Origin: Sipunculus nudus
Lineage: Eukaryota; Annelida; Sipuncula; Golfingiida; Sipunculidae
DNA length: 64,000 nucleotides
Direction of reading: 5' to 3'
NCBI GenBank assembly: GCA_026874595.1
Contig: JAPPUL010000095.1
Location: 1,612,001-1,676,000, forward strand
The number at the start of each line of letters is the position of its first letter. The first letter of the stretch is position 1. Under the pieces are notes generated by a model. It was given only the letters and a program-made list of their open reading frames with translations, searched no databases and was not told the origin of the DNA. Position numbers and translations under genes: made by a program. Below are positions 17,225 through 28,100 of this stretch, piece after piece.

Positions 17225-17860
17225 ATGGAAGAGATAAAAGTAAAAAAGAGAGAGAAGAAAACACAAGGCTATTTAAATCAGCAACTTAAAGACGGGTTGA
17301 TACCGGCAATCTGTTATAGTGGGAAAGAAGAAGGTAAGCTTTTGTTTATAAACCGTCAAGAATTCAAAAAGGTCTTTGACAAGACTAGTAATCATATGGT
17401 TCTAAAACTGCTTGAAGGGAGTAAAAACAAGATAGAAGTAATAGTAAAAGACGTACAATATGAGCCTTTAAAGAAGGAGCCAATCCACGTTGATTTTTAT
17501 AGAGTAGAAAAAGAAGTAATGGTAAAGACAAGAGTGCCAATAACGCTTACTGGGGAATCGATAGGAACGAAGCTCGGCGGAGTACTTGAACATAAACTTC
17601 CTCAAATATCGATTCGCGCCCTTCCGGGGGATATTCCGCATAAAATAGAAGTTGATACAAGCGAACTTGATGTAGGAGACAGTATATACGTAGAGGATTT
17701 AAATCTTAGTGAAAGGGTTGAAGTTTTAGCTAAGCCAAGGCAAGCAGTTTGTGCATGTTCCCACTCACGAGTAACAAAGATGAACGAGGACTTAAAGGTT
17801 TCTGAAGAGGATGGAGGGAAGAAAGAAGGAGAGCAAGAGGGACAAGAGAAGCAAGAGTGA
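17225..17860 (+). CDS. rplY: 50S ribosomal protein L25, long (Ctc/TL5) form
   Basis: 211 aa. Binds 5S rRNA in the large subunit. The N-terminal L25 domain (1-~93, with DVQYEPLKKEPIHVDFYRV) is followed by the TL5 C-terminal domain (~95-180, with GTKLGGVLEHKLPQISI and VDTSELDVGDSI). The last ~25 residues are an acidic, Gly/Glu-rich tail. It heads a plus-strand run rplY-pth-tilS-ftsH, an order familiar from spirochaetes. Confidence 0.95.
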   Translation: MEEIKVKKREKKTQGYLNQQLKDGLIPAICYSGKEEGKLLFINRQEFKKVFDKTSNHMVLKLLEGSKNKIEVIVKDVQYEPLKKEPIHVDFYRVEKEVMVKTRVPITLTGESIGTKLGGVLEHKLPQISIRALPGDIPHKIEVDTSELDVGDSIYVEDLNLSERVEVLAKPRQAVCACSHSRVTKMNEDLKVSEEDGGKKEGEQEGQEKQE

Positions 17861-17912
17861 TAAGATAAGTAGGTACAGTAGGTAAAAAAATCATATAGCA
17901 GAACAAGTTAGC

Positions 17913-18467
17913 ATGAAATTAATAGTGGGTCTTGGAAATCCTGGATTAAGGTATTCAAAGAGTAGACACAATGTAGGATACATGCAGATAGATGTATTAA
18001 GCAAGCTAATGGGAATAAATCTTCGTAAAGGTAATTTAAACTATTATGGGAAAGGAGATTTATATGGGGAAGAAGTGATACTCTCAAAGCCGACAACGTA
18101 TATGAACAATAGCGGAATGGCGGTATTAAGTCTTAAGAGATATTATAAGTTAAAGCCAAAAGACATAATAGTGGTATACGATGATTATGCACTGCCGTTT
18201 GGTAAGATAAGGCTTCGTGGGCAGGGTACATCAGGAGGTCATAATGGGCTTCAATCGATAATAGAAAAACTAGGAACAAATAAGTTTGTGAGGGTACGGA
18301 TAGGGATAGGGGATGGTAGCCAGAGGCGTTATGGGAGTGAGTATGTGCTATCAAATTTTAAAAAGAGCGAAGAGAAGGAGCTTTCGGAAGTATTAACCCG
18401 AGTTACAAATGCATTAAAAGTTCTTTTAGAGGAAGGGCTTGAGCGTAGCATGAATCTCTACAATTGA
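17913..18467 (+). CDS. pth: Peptidyl-tRNA hydrolase
   Basis: 184 aa. Releases tRNA from stalled peptidyl-tRNA. The active-site residues are all visible: Asn9 and His19 in GLGNPGLRYSKSRHNVGY, the Asn of TYMNNSG (~68) and the Asp of VVYDDYALPFG (~92), plus the GGHNGLQSI motif. Normal length. It lies 52 bp after rplY and 39 bp before tilS. Confidence 0.96.
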   Translation: MKLIVGLGNPGLRYSKSRHNVGYMQIDVLSKLMGINLRKGNLNYYGKGDLYGEEVILSKPTTYMNNSGMAVLSLKRYYKLKPKDIIVVYDDYALPFGKIRLRGQGTSGGHNGLQSIIEKLGTNKFVRVRIGIGDGSQRRYGSEYVLSNFKKSEEKELSEVLTRVTNALKVLLEEGLERSMNLYN

Positions 18468-18506
18468 AAAGCGAAGCAAAACGAAGTAAAATAAAACAAA
18501 ACTGAT

Positions 18507-19949
18507 ATGCAAGTAGATAAAATCTTTTTAGATGCTCTACAAAAGAATAAACTGTTAATAGAAGGTGATAAAGTAGTTGTTGGAGTATCCGGAGGGGGGG
18601 ATTCAGCATGCTTATTGCATTTACTTATGCGTATAAGGGATAAGTATTCTCTTGAGCTTGGAGTAGCATACGTAAATTATTTATATAGGAGCAAAGAGGA
18701 AACGGAAGAAGAGGAATCTTTTGTAAGAGGGCTTGCAAAGGGTTATGGGCTTTCAATTTACGTAAAACGACAAAGGCCTTTGGGAGAAAGCAACATACAA
18801 AAGAAAGCACGTGAGATAAGGCTTAATTATTTTAAGGAAATAGTTTATAAACATGGCTATAATAAGGTAGCACTTGGTCATAATAAAGATGATGTAATAG
18901 AGAATTTTCTATTACGGATATCTCGAGGAAGCGGTCTTAAGGGTCTGGTAACATTTAATATGACATCAAATATAAAGGGACTAAAATTAATAAGACCCTT
19001 ACTAGGTATTGAGCGTAAAAAGATACGAACTTTCTTAAAGACGGAAGGATATAAATATCTAAAAGATAGTTCAAACGAAGGATTATCCTATAAAAGGAAT
19101 GCGATACGACTTAAGGTATGCAAAGGTTTGGAGGGGGCATTTCCTATGTATAGGGAAGGGATATTAAGTACAATAGAGGATTTAAGCAAAACATATAAAT
19201 ATATGAGTGAAGAAGCTGAGTTATGGATAAAGCGGCTTAAGGTTGAAGAGGATGAAGTAGGAATAAGCCTAAACTTAAAGGGCTTAAAGGGTCTTGCTAA
19301 AGAGCTTGTAAAGCTAATAATACCAAGATGTTATAATAAATTAAAAGATAGGGTATTTGGGACAAAACATATAGAAAAGATGCTAGAAATTCTATATAGT
19401 TTTAGAGGAGAGGGGAGCAAGTTGTTGTACAAGGATTATGATACGGGAATATTCGTAGAATATGAGCAAATAAGGTTTAGTTATTTGTTAAAAGAAAATA
19501 TAAAGTTAAAAGATATTAAGATAGGAAAGGAATATAAGACAGGGTATGGGTATAGTATATATGTTGAGCGGGTAGAATTTGGAGGAGTTAAAGAAGTGCA
19601 AGACTTAATAATGGGTTTAAAGAGAGGTAGTATAGGGGATATTTATATAGGAGGCATATTGCTTGAGGAGCTAAGCATTACGAATGCCTATAGGGGTGAG
19701 AAGCTATGTTTTAGAGAGGATATAGGATTACAAAGTATAAAGGAGGTACTAATAAATAAGAAGGTATGCCAAAGTCGCAGGAGAGGTTTTTTGATATTGC
19801 GGAAAGGGGATGAAGGGATAGGTATTTTAGGGTATAATGGTTTTGTAATGCTAAAGGCTTTGCATATGCTAGATGATTTAACAAAGGAGTGTTTGCGAGT
19901 GGTAGTAAAAAAGGGAGGAGATAAAGTATTAAAAAGGCTTTGTAGATAA
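18507..19949 (+). CDS. tilS: tRNA(Ile)-lysidine synthetase
   Basis: 480 aa. It changes C34 of tRNA-Ile(CAU) to lysidine so that the AUA codon is read as Ile. The PP-loop SGGGDS lies at 28-33, and the LGHNKDDVIENFLLRISRGSG segment marks the catalytic core. The C-terminal part (~330-480) is the substrate-binding TilS extension. AUA is the dominant Ile codon in many genes here, so this enzyme must carry heavy load. Confidence 0.94.
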   Translation: MQVDKIFLDALQKNKLLIEGDKVVVGVSGGGDSACLLHLLMRIRDKYSLELGVAYVNYLYRSKEETEEEESFVRGLAKGYGLSIYVKRQRPLGESNIQKKAREIRLNYFKEIVYKHGYNKVALGHNKDDVIENFLLRISRGSGLKGLVTFNMTSNIKGLKLIRPLLGIERKKIRTFLKTEGYKYLKDSSNEGLSYKRNAIRLKVCKGLEGAFPMYREGILSTIEDLSKTYKYMSEEAELWIKRLKVEEDEVGISLNLKGLKGLAKELVKLIIPRCYNKLKDRVFGTKHIEKMLEILYSFRGEGSKLLYKDYDTGIFVEYEQIRFSYLLKENIKLKDIKIGKEYKTGYGYSIYVERVEFGGVKEVQDLIMGLKRGSIGDIYIGGILLEELSITNAYRGEKLCFREDIGLQSIKEVLINKKVCQSRRRGFLILRKGDEGIGILGYNGFVMLKALHMLDDLTKECLRVVVKKGGDKVLKRLCR

Positions 19950-19982
19950 GGATTAAGCGGCTAGAATGTAGGCAGGTATAGA

Positions 19983-20011
19983 TTGACAAACTAAAAATAT
20001 TATGTTATATT
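19983..20011 (+). promoter_or_regulatory. Sigma70-type promoter for ftsH
   Basis: TTGACA at 19983-19988, a 17-bp spacer and TATATT at 20006-20011, ~100 bp upstream of the ftsH start. One of two good consensus matches found in the window. Confidence 0.6.
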
Positions 20012-20114
20012 TGGATTTGCTATTTAAGAAGATGTTCTAACATAAAGATAGATAATAATAGAACAATAAAAGCCAAATAATTAATAAGGAAAAGTATCGG
20101 GGACAAAATAAGGT

Positions 20115-22310
20115 ATGGATGAAAGTAATAAAGGCAAAGACGGGGGCCAAAACAACAAAAATCTAGGAGGTGCGCCGCAAGGCAAATCAAAGAACCTAGC
20201 GTTTTTTTTGATAATATTGTTAGCAGGGTTGTTGTTGTTTATGATGAATGAGGAGCCAGAGAGTAAGAATGATATAGCATATTCTGAATTTCTTAGTATG
20301 CTTGATGATGAATATATAAGATGGAATATAATAAATATAGTATCAAAAGACATTCAAGGTAGATTTAGCTTAGATATAGCAGGGCTTGAGAATGCGAATA
20401 AAAGCGATATATATTTGAATAAGTATAAAAAGTATAAACATGTAGGGCGAACATCTGCTAATGAAGAAGGGAAAGAAGAGGTGAAGGGGCAAGTGGAATA
20501 TTATATAACAACCTACAGTCCAGCATCAATAGACACTTTAATGGTAAATAAGTTATTAGAAAAAGGTGTAAAATTTAATTCATCGCCACCAGAAACAAGT
20601 ATATTCAAAAGTATAATACTGCCAATAATCCCTTGGCTTTTGATATTTGGGATATTGTGGTTTTTCATGTTCCGACAAATACAAGGGGGAGGCAATCGGG
20701 CCTTATCATTTGGAAAGAGCAAGGCACGTCTTGCCCATACAGATCAAAAGAAGGTAACCTTTGCCGATGTAGCAGGAGTTGAGGAGGCAAAAGAAGAGTT
20801 AAAAGAAGCAGTAGATTTTCTAAAGACCCCCGGAAAGTTTAAAAAGTTGGGAGCGAAGATCCCAAAAGGGGTATTACTTATAGGGCCACCTGGCACAGGA
20901 AAGACTTTGTTGGCAAGGGCAGTAGCAGGGGAGGCGAACCGGCCATTTTTCAGTATGAGCGGGTCAGAATTTGTAGAGATGTTTGTAGGAGTTGGAGCAA
21001 GTCGAGTAAGAGATTTATTTGAACAAGGGAAGAAGAATGCGCCGTGTATAATATTTATAGATGAGCTTGATGCAGTTGGACGGATGCGAGGTTCTGGTTA
21101 TGGCGGAGGACATGATGAGCGTGAGCAGACGTTAAACCAGATGCTAGTAGAGATGGACGGATTTAATACCGACATGACAGTAATAGTAATGGCCGCAACA
21201 AACCGAGCAGATGTGTTAGACCCAGCATTGCTTAGGCCAGGTAGATTTGACAGAAGAGTAATCGTAAGTCCCCCGGATGTAAAAGGCCGAGAAGATATAC
21301 TAAAGATTCACATGAAGAACGTTCCCTGCTCAGAAGGAGTAGATACAAAGAGCATAGCACGTTCAATTCCAGGGTTATCGGGAGCAGACATAGCTAATTT
21401 GGTAAATGAGTCAGCTTTAATAGCCGCTCGTAATAATCGTAAAAAGGTACAGATGGAAGATTTTGAATACGCAAAAGACAAAGTACTAATGGGCCCTGAG
21501 CGTAAGAGTCTAGTTATAAGCGAGAAGGAACGAATAAACACGGCATATCACGAAGCAGGACACGCAATATTGGCGTATATGCTACCTAACGAAAATCATT
21601 TATATAAAGTATCGATAATACCGCGAGGGCAAGCGCTTGGGGTGACACAGACCTTACCGGAGGAGCGTTACACTCGAACAAAGGAGTCAATATTGTCTGA
21701 CGTTATAGTATTATTTGGGGGACGGATAGGGGAGGAATATAAGTTTGGAGCAAAAGGGATAACAAACGGCTCATCAAACGACATAGAGCGTGGGACTAAG
21801 CTAGTACGAACAATGATATGCGAATGGGGGATGAGTGATAAGCTTGGTCCGATAACGTATGGTCAAAAGGAGGAGCCAATATTTATAGGCAAGGAGATAG
21901 CCCGCCATAAGGATTATAGTGAAAAGACAGCAGAGTTAATAGATAAGGAAGTAAAACGGATAGTGGATGAGTGTTTTAAGAAAGCACACGACATGCTGTA
22001 TGAGAATGGAGAAAAGCTTGAACTTTTGGCAGAAGCGTTACTTAAAGAAGAGACAATAGACCGTGCAGGGATAGAGGAGCTGCTAGGTCCTGTAGGGAGC
22101 GAAGATAGAGAAGAGGCGGTGGAAGAGTTAGTGACTATGGTAGGAGGGGAGGGTGGTTCTGATGGTGATAATAGTATGATAGAAGGAGCAGGAGGGAGTG
22201 GAGGGGTTATGGGGGGAGGAGATAGTGTTGCAGAAGAAGAAAATGCACTAACGCGTAAAGATTTGAAAGGAGAAGGGCAAGATATAGATCCAAAGACAAA
22301 GCTTGCCTAG
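20115..22310 (+). CDS. ftsH: ATP-dependent zinc metalloprotease FtsH
   Basis: 731 aa membrane AAA+ protease for quality control of membrane and short-lived proteins. Two helices (~28-44, 166-186) flank an extracytoplasmic domain. Walker A GPPGTGKT is at 257-264, followed by Walker B ([11 protein letters not shown]) and the second region of homology. The zinc site HEAGH is at 479-483. The C-terminal ~70 residues are a Gly/Glu/Ser-rich tail longer than usual. The Gly/Asn/Lys-rich first 25 residues are also an extension. It has its own promoter just upstream. Confidence 0.97.
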   Translation: MDESNKGKDGGQNNKNLGGAPQGKSKNLAFFLIILLAGLLLFMMNEEPESKNDIAYSEFLSMLDDEYIRWNIINIVSKDIQGRFSLDIAGLENANKSDIYLNKYKKYKHVGRTSANEEGKEEVKGQVEYYITTYSPASIDTLMVNKLLEKGVKFNSSPPETSIFKSIILPIIPWLLIFGILWFFMFRQIQGGGNRALSFGKSKARLAHTDQKKVTFADVAGVEEAKEELKEAVDFLKTPGKFKKLGAKIPKGVLLIGPPGTGKTLLARAVAGEANRPFFSMSGSEFVEMFVGVGASRVRDLFEQGKKNAPCIIFIDELDAVGRMRGSGYGGGHDEREQTLNQMLVEMDGFNTDMTVIVMAATNRADVLDPALLRPGRFDRRVIVSPPDVKGREDILKIHMKNVPCSEGVDTKSIARSIPGLSGADIANLVNESALIAARNNRKKVQMEDFEYAKDKVLMGPERKSLVISEKERINTAYHEAGHAILAYMLPNENHLYKVSIIPRGQALGVTQTLPEERYTRTKESILSDVIVLFGGRIGEEYKFGAKGITNGSSNDIERGTKLVRTMICEWGMSDKLGPITYGQKEEPIFIGKEIARHKDYSEKTAELIDKEVKRIVDECFKKAHDMLYENGEKLELLAEALLKEETIDRAGIEELLGPVGSEDREEAVEELVTMVGGEGGSDGDNSMIEGAGGSGGVMGGGDSVAEEENALTRKDLKGEGQDIDPKTKLA

Positions 22311-22406
22311 GTAAAAGAGATAATCGTATTAGATAAAAATAATGTATTAATAATGTATTAAGGAAGCAACAGGTAAAAACTATAGAAATTAGGAGATAAA
22401 ATAAGC

Positions 22407-23414
22407 TTGATACCATTGGTAAAGAAAGGGATTTCTTTGTTAATCTTAATGCTGGGCTTATTTATGGTAGGGACAATAGGTTTTTTATGGATAGAGGATG
22501 GGAAATGGACAGTACTGGATGCATTATACTTCACGCTTATAACATTAGCCACGATAGGATATTCCGAGGTACATACATTATCTGAATCTGAGAGGCTATT
22601 CACGATATTCTTAATAGTCTCAGGGGTAATAATAACGTATTATATAGCCTCAACAGTAGCAGAACTTATATTGGAGGGGAAATTAAACAAATATTTAGCA
22701 AGGGTAAAGATGATACGAGGAATAGATAAGTTATCAAATCATTATATAGTATGCGGCTATGGTCGGATAGGAGACTATATATGCGAGGAACTTGCCAGGA
22801 ATAATTTATCTTTTGTGGTATTAGAAACGAAGGAGGAACGAGTTGAGCTATTACAGAGTCGGAACTGGAATTATATAGATATAGATGCAACTCAAGACAA
22901 GGGGCTGCTTGAAGCAGGGATAGAGCGAGCACAAGCGTTGGTAATAGTTGTAGGGAATGATGCAGATAGCGTATTTGTAGCATTATCAGGCCGTTATTTA
23001 AATCCAAAAATATATATATTAGCAAGATATGAAGAAGTGGGAAACGATGCGAAGCTGTTGAAAGCGGGAGCAGATCGAGTATTATCACCGCATATAGTAA
23101 GTGGAGGACGTATGGTAGATTTGCTTTTAGAGAGGGAAGGGGTAGACGCAAGTAGCTATGCACTATTAAATAAGCTTGAGGGGTTTTCATTACAAGAGAT
23201 TGGATTAAAGCCGACGTCAGAGCTTTGTGGAAAAAGGCTTATAGAGCTTGAAAGATATGGGTTGCTGGTGGTTGCGGTATTAGGGGGTGGTAAGGGAGTG
23301 CGTTTTAAGCCTATGGAGACAGATAAATTAAGTTTAGAGGCAAGCTATTTGGTACTAGGTAAGCTAAAAGATATAAATCGTCTTAAAGAGGAGAAGCACT
23401 TACAGAGGGTATGA
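22407..23414 (+). CDS. RCK-gated potassium channel (Kch/MthK-like)
   Basis: 335 aa. Two helices (~8-28, ~70-90) enclose a pore loop with the filter TLATIGYSEV (~47-56), in which Ser replaces the second Gly of TVGYG-type filters. A TrkA-N/RCK domain follows with the nucleotide motif VCGYGRIGDYICEEL (~114-128), then a TrkA-C domain (~240-325). It is a ligand-gated K+ channel by family. TrkA-C domains are known c-di-AMP receptors in other bacteria, which would link this gene to cdaA. TTG start, with AGGAG 11 nt upstream. Confidence 0.82.
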   Translation: MIPLVKKGISLLILMLGLFMVGTIGFLWIEDGKWTVLDALYFTLITLATIGYSEVHTLSESERLFTIFLIVSGVIITYYIASTVAELILEGKLNKYLARVKMIRGIDKLSNHYIVCGYGRIGDYICEELARNNLSFVVLETKEERVELLQSRNWNYIDIDATQDKGLLEAGIERAQALVIVVGNDADSVFVALSGRYLNPKIYILARYEEVGNDAKLLKAGADRVLSPHIVSGGRMVDLLLEREGVDASSYALLNKLEGFSLQEIGLKPTSELCGKRLIELERYGLLVVAVLGGGKGVRFKPMETDKLSLEASYLVLGKLKDINRLKEEKHLQRV

Positions 23415-23420
23415 ATTATT

Positions 23421-23984
23421 ATGAAGCTAGTTTGGGTTTTAGTTATAATATTTTTAGTAGTGCTAAAAGTCTATGGTATAGAAGGGGAAAGGGTGCAAAA
23501 GGGGGAGGTAGAAGGAAGGGGAGAGGAAGCTGTAAAGGGAGTAGTAAAGGCAATAGAATTTGGCAAATATGATGAGTATGCGTATATAATATACGAGAAG
23601 ACAAGGAAGCTGCCCAAACGGGATAAGTTAGTATCAGCAGTTACTGTAGAGCTTAATTCCAGAGTGCAATGTGATTATATGTTATTACTAAAGACTCCAG
23701 AAGTATTAAATTCTATGCAGATATGGAATTCAGGGAGTTGGACAAAGCTATCGCAGGGCAAACAAATATCGTATGCAATAAATACAAAAAGCTCAACACA
23801 TAGATTAAGAGGGCGAGAATATAGTATAAGAGGGAGTGTATCGTCAGGGGAGAAGGGAGGATATATACGAGGCGTATTTAAGGGAGAGAGTTTAGCTTTA
23901 GGGAATTATACACTTTCTGTTTATATAGATGGTCGAAAGGTAAAGGACTTATCATTTAATGTATATCTTCCTACTCTAGAGTAG
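23421..23984 (+). CDS. Secreted protein of unknown function
   Basis: 187 aa. A signal peptide (cleavage near VYG, residue ~19) is followed by a Gly/Glu-rich segment and a beta-rich domain (~60-187). The pattern LGNYTLSVYIDGRKVKDLSFNVYLP at the end looks like an immunoglobulin-like fold. It is not recognised further. It begins 6 bp after the channel gene, whose end supplies its ribosome site (AGAGGG), so the two are an operon. Its last 14 bases overlap the 3' end of the convergent ogt gene. Confidence 0.6.
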   Translation: MKLVWVLVIIFLVVLKVYGIEGERVQKGEVEGRGEEAVKGVVKAIEFGKYDEYAYIIYEKTRKLPKRDKLVSAVTVELNSRVQCDYMLLLKTPEVLNSMQIWNSGSWTKLSQGKQISYAINTKSSTHRLRGREYSIRGSVSSGEKGGYIRGVFKGESLALGNYTLSVYIDGRKVKDLSFNVYLPTLE

Positions 23985-24495
23985 ATTCTTTTTCAAGATT
24001 AATTAAGAAACGTTTAATATTCTTGCCAAGAGCAAAGCCACCATACACTCCAGTTGAACGTACAATTCTATGGCAAGGTATAATTATAGGTATAGGATTT
24101 TTAGCAAGAGCATTCCCAACAGCCCGAAAGCTGTTCTCAGAATGTACACTTTTAGCAAGCTCTTTATAAGTTATTGTTTTGCCGTATGGGATTTGTTTAG
24201 TTTCAGTAAGAACTTGTATTTCAAATGGAGTCAAAGAGGAGATTAGTTTTATATTTACTTTAGGAATGTAACCTTCTCCTTTAAGGTAATTAATAATCTC
24301 ATGTCTAGCCTCTTTTAGTATAGGTAAAGTCTCATCTCTAATAAGGTTATAAGTATTTGATATATCGATATATGCATTATTGTCTGTGGTAGTGATAAAG
24401 TTAACATAAAGCTTATCTTTAGTTGCAATAAAGAGTTTGCCTATTTCGGATTTGAAGGTTGAGTAGTAAATATTATGTTTTTGTTGTTTAGTCAT
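23971..24495 (-). CDS. ogt: Methylated-DNA--protein-cysteine methyltransferase
   Basis: 174 aa. Repairs O6-alkylguanine by moving the alkyl group onto its own Cys. The active site PCHRIV is present, with the helix-turn-helix part FRAVGNALAKNPIPIII before it and the Arg finger region (SENSFRAVG). The N-terminal ~80 residues are the usual RNase-H-like domain, diverged. It starts 2 bp after the queC stop, so they form one unit. Convergent overlap of 14 bp with the secreted-protein gene. Confidence 0.93.
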   Translation of the reverse strand: MTKQQKHNIYYSTFKSEIGKLFIATKDKLYVNFITTTDNNAYIDISNTYNLIRDETLPILKEARHEIINYLKGEGYIPKVNIKLISSLTPFEIQVLTETKQIPYGKTITYKELAKSVHSENSFRAVGNALAKNPIPIIIPCHRIVRSTGVYGGFALGKNIKRFLINLEKESTLE

Positions 24496-24497
24496 AA

Positions 24498-25148
24498 TTA
24501 ACTTTGTGTAGACAAAAAATCTTTAAGGCCTTGATTTCGTAAAATACATGCATTACAAACTCCACAGCCTCCTAAAACCCCATTATAGCAAGAATGAGAG
24601 TGTTCCTTGACAAGCGATAAGATATTAAGTTCAAAAGCCAAAGCCCAAACCTCTTTTTTATTAAGGTGCATTAGGGGAGTGTGTATCTTAAACTCAAAGT
24701 CCATGGCAAGGGTTATGGCTTTTTGTATGGCGTTGATAGTTTCTTGTCTGCAGTCCGGATATCCGCTATAATCAACTTGATTCATTCCAGCAACAATATT
24801 CTTTATATCTTTTTTGTAAGCAAAAGCACAAGCATAGCCTAAAAATATCAAGTTACGCCCAGGGACAAATGTATTGGGATATTGTTTGCCCTCATGGTTT
24901 TCATTTTCTACTTTTATATTTGTATCTATAAGTGAGTTGCCGCCAAGTTCATGCAAGGTATCAATTGGTAGTATTTCATGTTTAGCATTTAGCTCTTTTG
25001 CGATGTAAGATGCAGCCTTAAGTTCGATATCATGTTTTTGTTTATAATCAAAAGAAAGAGCATAAACTTTATCAAACTGCTTTTTTGCAAAGGCAAGACA
25101 TACTGTTGAATCCTGTCCGCCTGAGAAAAGAACTACTGCACTATTCAT
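24498..25148 (-). CDS. queC: 7-cyano-7-deazaguanine synthase
   Basis: 216 aa. Converts 7-carboxy-7-deazaguanine to preQ0 using ATP and ammonia, in queuosine synthesis. The PP-loop FSGGQDST is at ~9-16. FVPGRNLIFL and the SGYPDCRQ segment are typical. The zinc site is formed by four Cys in CYNGVLGGCGVCNACILR near the C-terminus. Other queuosine genes are not in the window. AAGGA precedes the ATG. Confidence 0.95.
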   Translation of the reverse strand: MNSAVVLFSGGQDSTVCLAFAKKQFDKVYALSFDYKQKHDIELKAASYIAKELNAKHEILPIDTLHELGGNSLIDTNIKVENENHEGKQYPNTFVPGRNLIFLGYACAFAYKKDIKNIVAGMNQVDYSGYPDCRQETINAIQKAITLAMDFEFKIHTPLMHLNKKEVWALAFELNILSLVKEHSHSCYNGVLGGCGVCNACILRNQGLKDFLSTQS

Positions 25149-25172
25149 AAGTATATCCTTATTAAGACAATA

Positions 25173-25198
25173 TAAAATATAAGCTTAATTATATTTTA
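25173..25198 (-). terminator. 10-bp AT-only hairpin at the end of the RND gene
   Basis: TAAAATATAA / TTATATTTTA with a 6-nt loop, overlapping the RND stop codon and lying between it and queC. No proper T-run follows, so termination is uncertain. Confidence 0.3.
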
Positions 25199-28100
25199 TT
25201 TTTAACGTTTTTAAATATTATAAAATAAATACATGGGATTAGCAAAAGGGATACAAAGATAGAATAGCTAAGTCCTCCAATTACCGTAAGAGCTATAGGT
25301 ATTTGAGTCTCGCTACCCTCTCCAAGGCCAATTGCAAGTGGAATTAGTGCAAGTATAGTAGATAAACTAGTTATTAATATTGGCCTAAGACGCTTTTCTC
25401 CTGCGTATATTATTATTTCTTTTAGGTCTTTACTTTTATTTTCTTCTTTAATTCTTTCACGCTCTATAAAATCAACTAGAACAATAGCATTATTAACGAC
25501 TATTCCCGTTAACATTATGGCACCTATAAAACTTTGTACATCAAATGAATAGTTTAGTAAAAAGAACATAAGTATGACTCCGGTAAATGAAAACGGTACT
25601 GTGAATATTATAACGAATGGAGCCTTAAATGATTCAAACTGTCCTGCCATTACCATATAAACAAGAGCAAATGCCATAATGATTCCAAGCATAAGTTCTT
25701 GTAGTGCTTTTTCTTGTTCCTCAAATACTCCACCATAATGTATAGATGTATCTTTAGGTATTGTTACCCTTTCCATTGCCTTTTTTATGTCGTTTAATAT
25801 ATGATTTGTGTCGCGATTGCCGATACCCCCTTGAATATATATGACCCTTTGCTGGTTTAAGCGCTCTATCACGCTTGGAGCTTTCTCCTCTCTTATATCC
25901 GTTATTAGGTTTTTCATGTATATCTTTTTATTATTCATTGTGTATTTAAGATTCTCTATCGCATCAATATTTCTTATTTCCTCAGGCGATATCCTAACCC
26001 TAATCGGATACTCATCCTCACCATCACTATAATAGCTTACTACATTCCCAAGTGTTGCATTTTGTAAAAACTCTCCCGCCTCCCGTAAGGATATGCCAAA
26101 TTCTTTTGCCTTCCTTCTGTCTATTCGTAATGCATATTGGGGCTCACTCCTGTCAAGCGACTTTTTTAAGTAGGTTATACCTTTTATATTTTGTAATTCT
26201 TTTATTATTAAATCCGAAAGCTGGCTATTAGATTCAGTCTCATGACCAAGTATTTGTAATTCTATTCTGTCTTCTCCACCCCGCATATATCTGAATAAAA
26301 AGAAGTTTGAGGGCCTTACTCGTAATCTTATATCTTTTAGCTTACTACTTATGAGTTTTGAGATCTCAAGCGATAAGTCTTTTGAACTCTTGCTTCTATT
26401 ATCAAGCCCCTTTAGGTATATATTACTATATCCGGAATGCTCCTGTGGACGCCTCCAGCCTGATTGCCCTATCCTTGTATATATTACATCTATTTCATTA
26501 TCAAAGTTCTCAAGCAAAAGCTTTTCTATACCCTTAAATCTAGCATTTGTTGTCTCTATATTTGTTCCAACTACCATGTCCCCATTTAGCCTAATCTCAC
26601 CTTCGTCCGTCTGAGCCATAAAATTAAAGCCCATAAAACGTAGCAAGAATAAGCCTACTAAAAGAAAGAATACAAAAACTGATACACATTTTATCTTATT
26701 CTCAAGTATTATATAAAGCCCTTTTATATACACATTTGAAAGTCTCTTAAGAAGGCCTTCCATCTTAAGATTAAGAGCTTTTATAATATTAATATTTGCA
26801 TTATAAGCATTATCATCTTTTGTGTCTTTAGAATATAGTATATAGTTTGAGTAAGCAGGGATTAGTGTTATAGAGGTTATTAGCGAGCCAAGTAGTGCAA
26901 AGCTTACCATAAGCGCAAGTTGACCAAACATTATGCCGCTTATTCCTTCTAAAAAAAACAGAGGCATAAATACTACCAAAGTCGTTATTGTCGAAGTTGT
27001 TATCGCCTTTATAACTTCTTTAGTACCTGTATAACCTGCTTCTTTTCCGCTTATGTCTTTGTGTCTTACTATATTTTCAATTACCACAACACTATTGTCT
27101 ACCAACATCCCTACTCCAAGTGCAAGTCCGCCAAACGTCATTATATTTAAGGTAAGATCAAAGCTCCTCATCAATATAAAGGTACTTATCGTTGAGAGTA
27201 CCATTGCTATTGCAATTATTAAAGTCGCTCGCACTTTCCTTATGAAGATAAGAAGTACCGTTAAAGCTATGAAACCGCCGTATATTAATGCAAGACGCAC
27301 ATTGTTTATTGACCTTTTTATATAAACCGATGTATCGCGTGTAACCTTAAGACTAACTCCCCTTTGCTTTATTGAAGGACTTTCATTTAGTTTCTCAAGT
27401 TCTTTTAATATATTTGCTGCCGTTTGTACCGTGTTTGCATCCGATTGTTTTATTATCCTTAAAAGTACTGCGTTCTCTCCGTTTACTCTAACAAATGTCT
27501 TTATCTCTTTAAAACTGTCGTATACATTCCCTATGTCCCCTATTCTCACATTAGTATTATTTACTCGCTTTACTACCACCTCCTTTATCTCGTCTATACT
27601 TGTGAACTTGCCAGGGGTCCTTATTAAGTAACGCTTTGTGGGCTTTTCTATCTCGCCTATCGTTATGTCTTTATTTTCATTTTGAATCGCTTTTATTACC
27701 TCGCCAAATGATATATCTTGAGTCTGTAAAAGCTTATAGTTGAGGTTTATATGTATCTCACGTTCAAGCCCTCCTGATACTTGTGCCTGTGCAACTCCTT
27801 TTATCCTCTCAAAACTGTTTTTTATATTTTTCTCTGTATAATGTTTTAAGTCTTTATAACTTAAATTCCCTTGAACCCCAATCCACATTATAGGTATTGC
27901 GTTGATGTCAAATTTAAGTAGTATAGGATCGTTTGCATCTTCAGGCAATCTAGATCTAACTCGAGACAAACGATCACGTATATCGCTTGCAACCTCATCC
28001 AAGTCAAGTCCCCATTTGAAATATATTCTAACTAAAGACCTTCCTTCGTAGGAGTATGAGCTTAGTCTGTCTATGTTTTCGATGCCGGATACAGTCTCTT

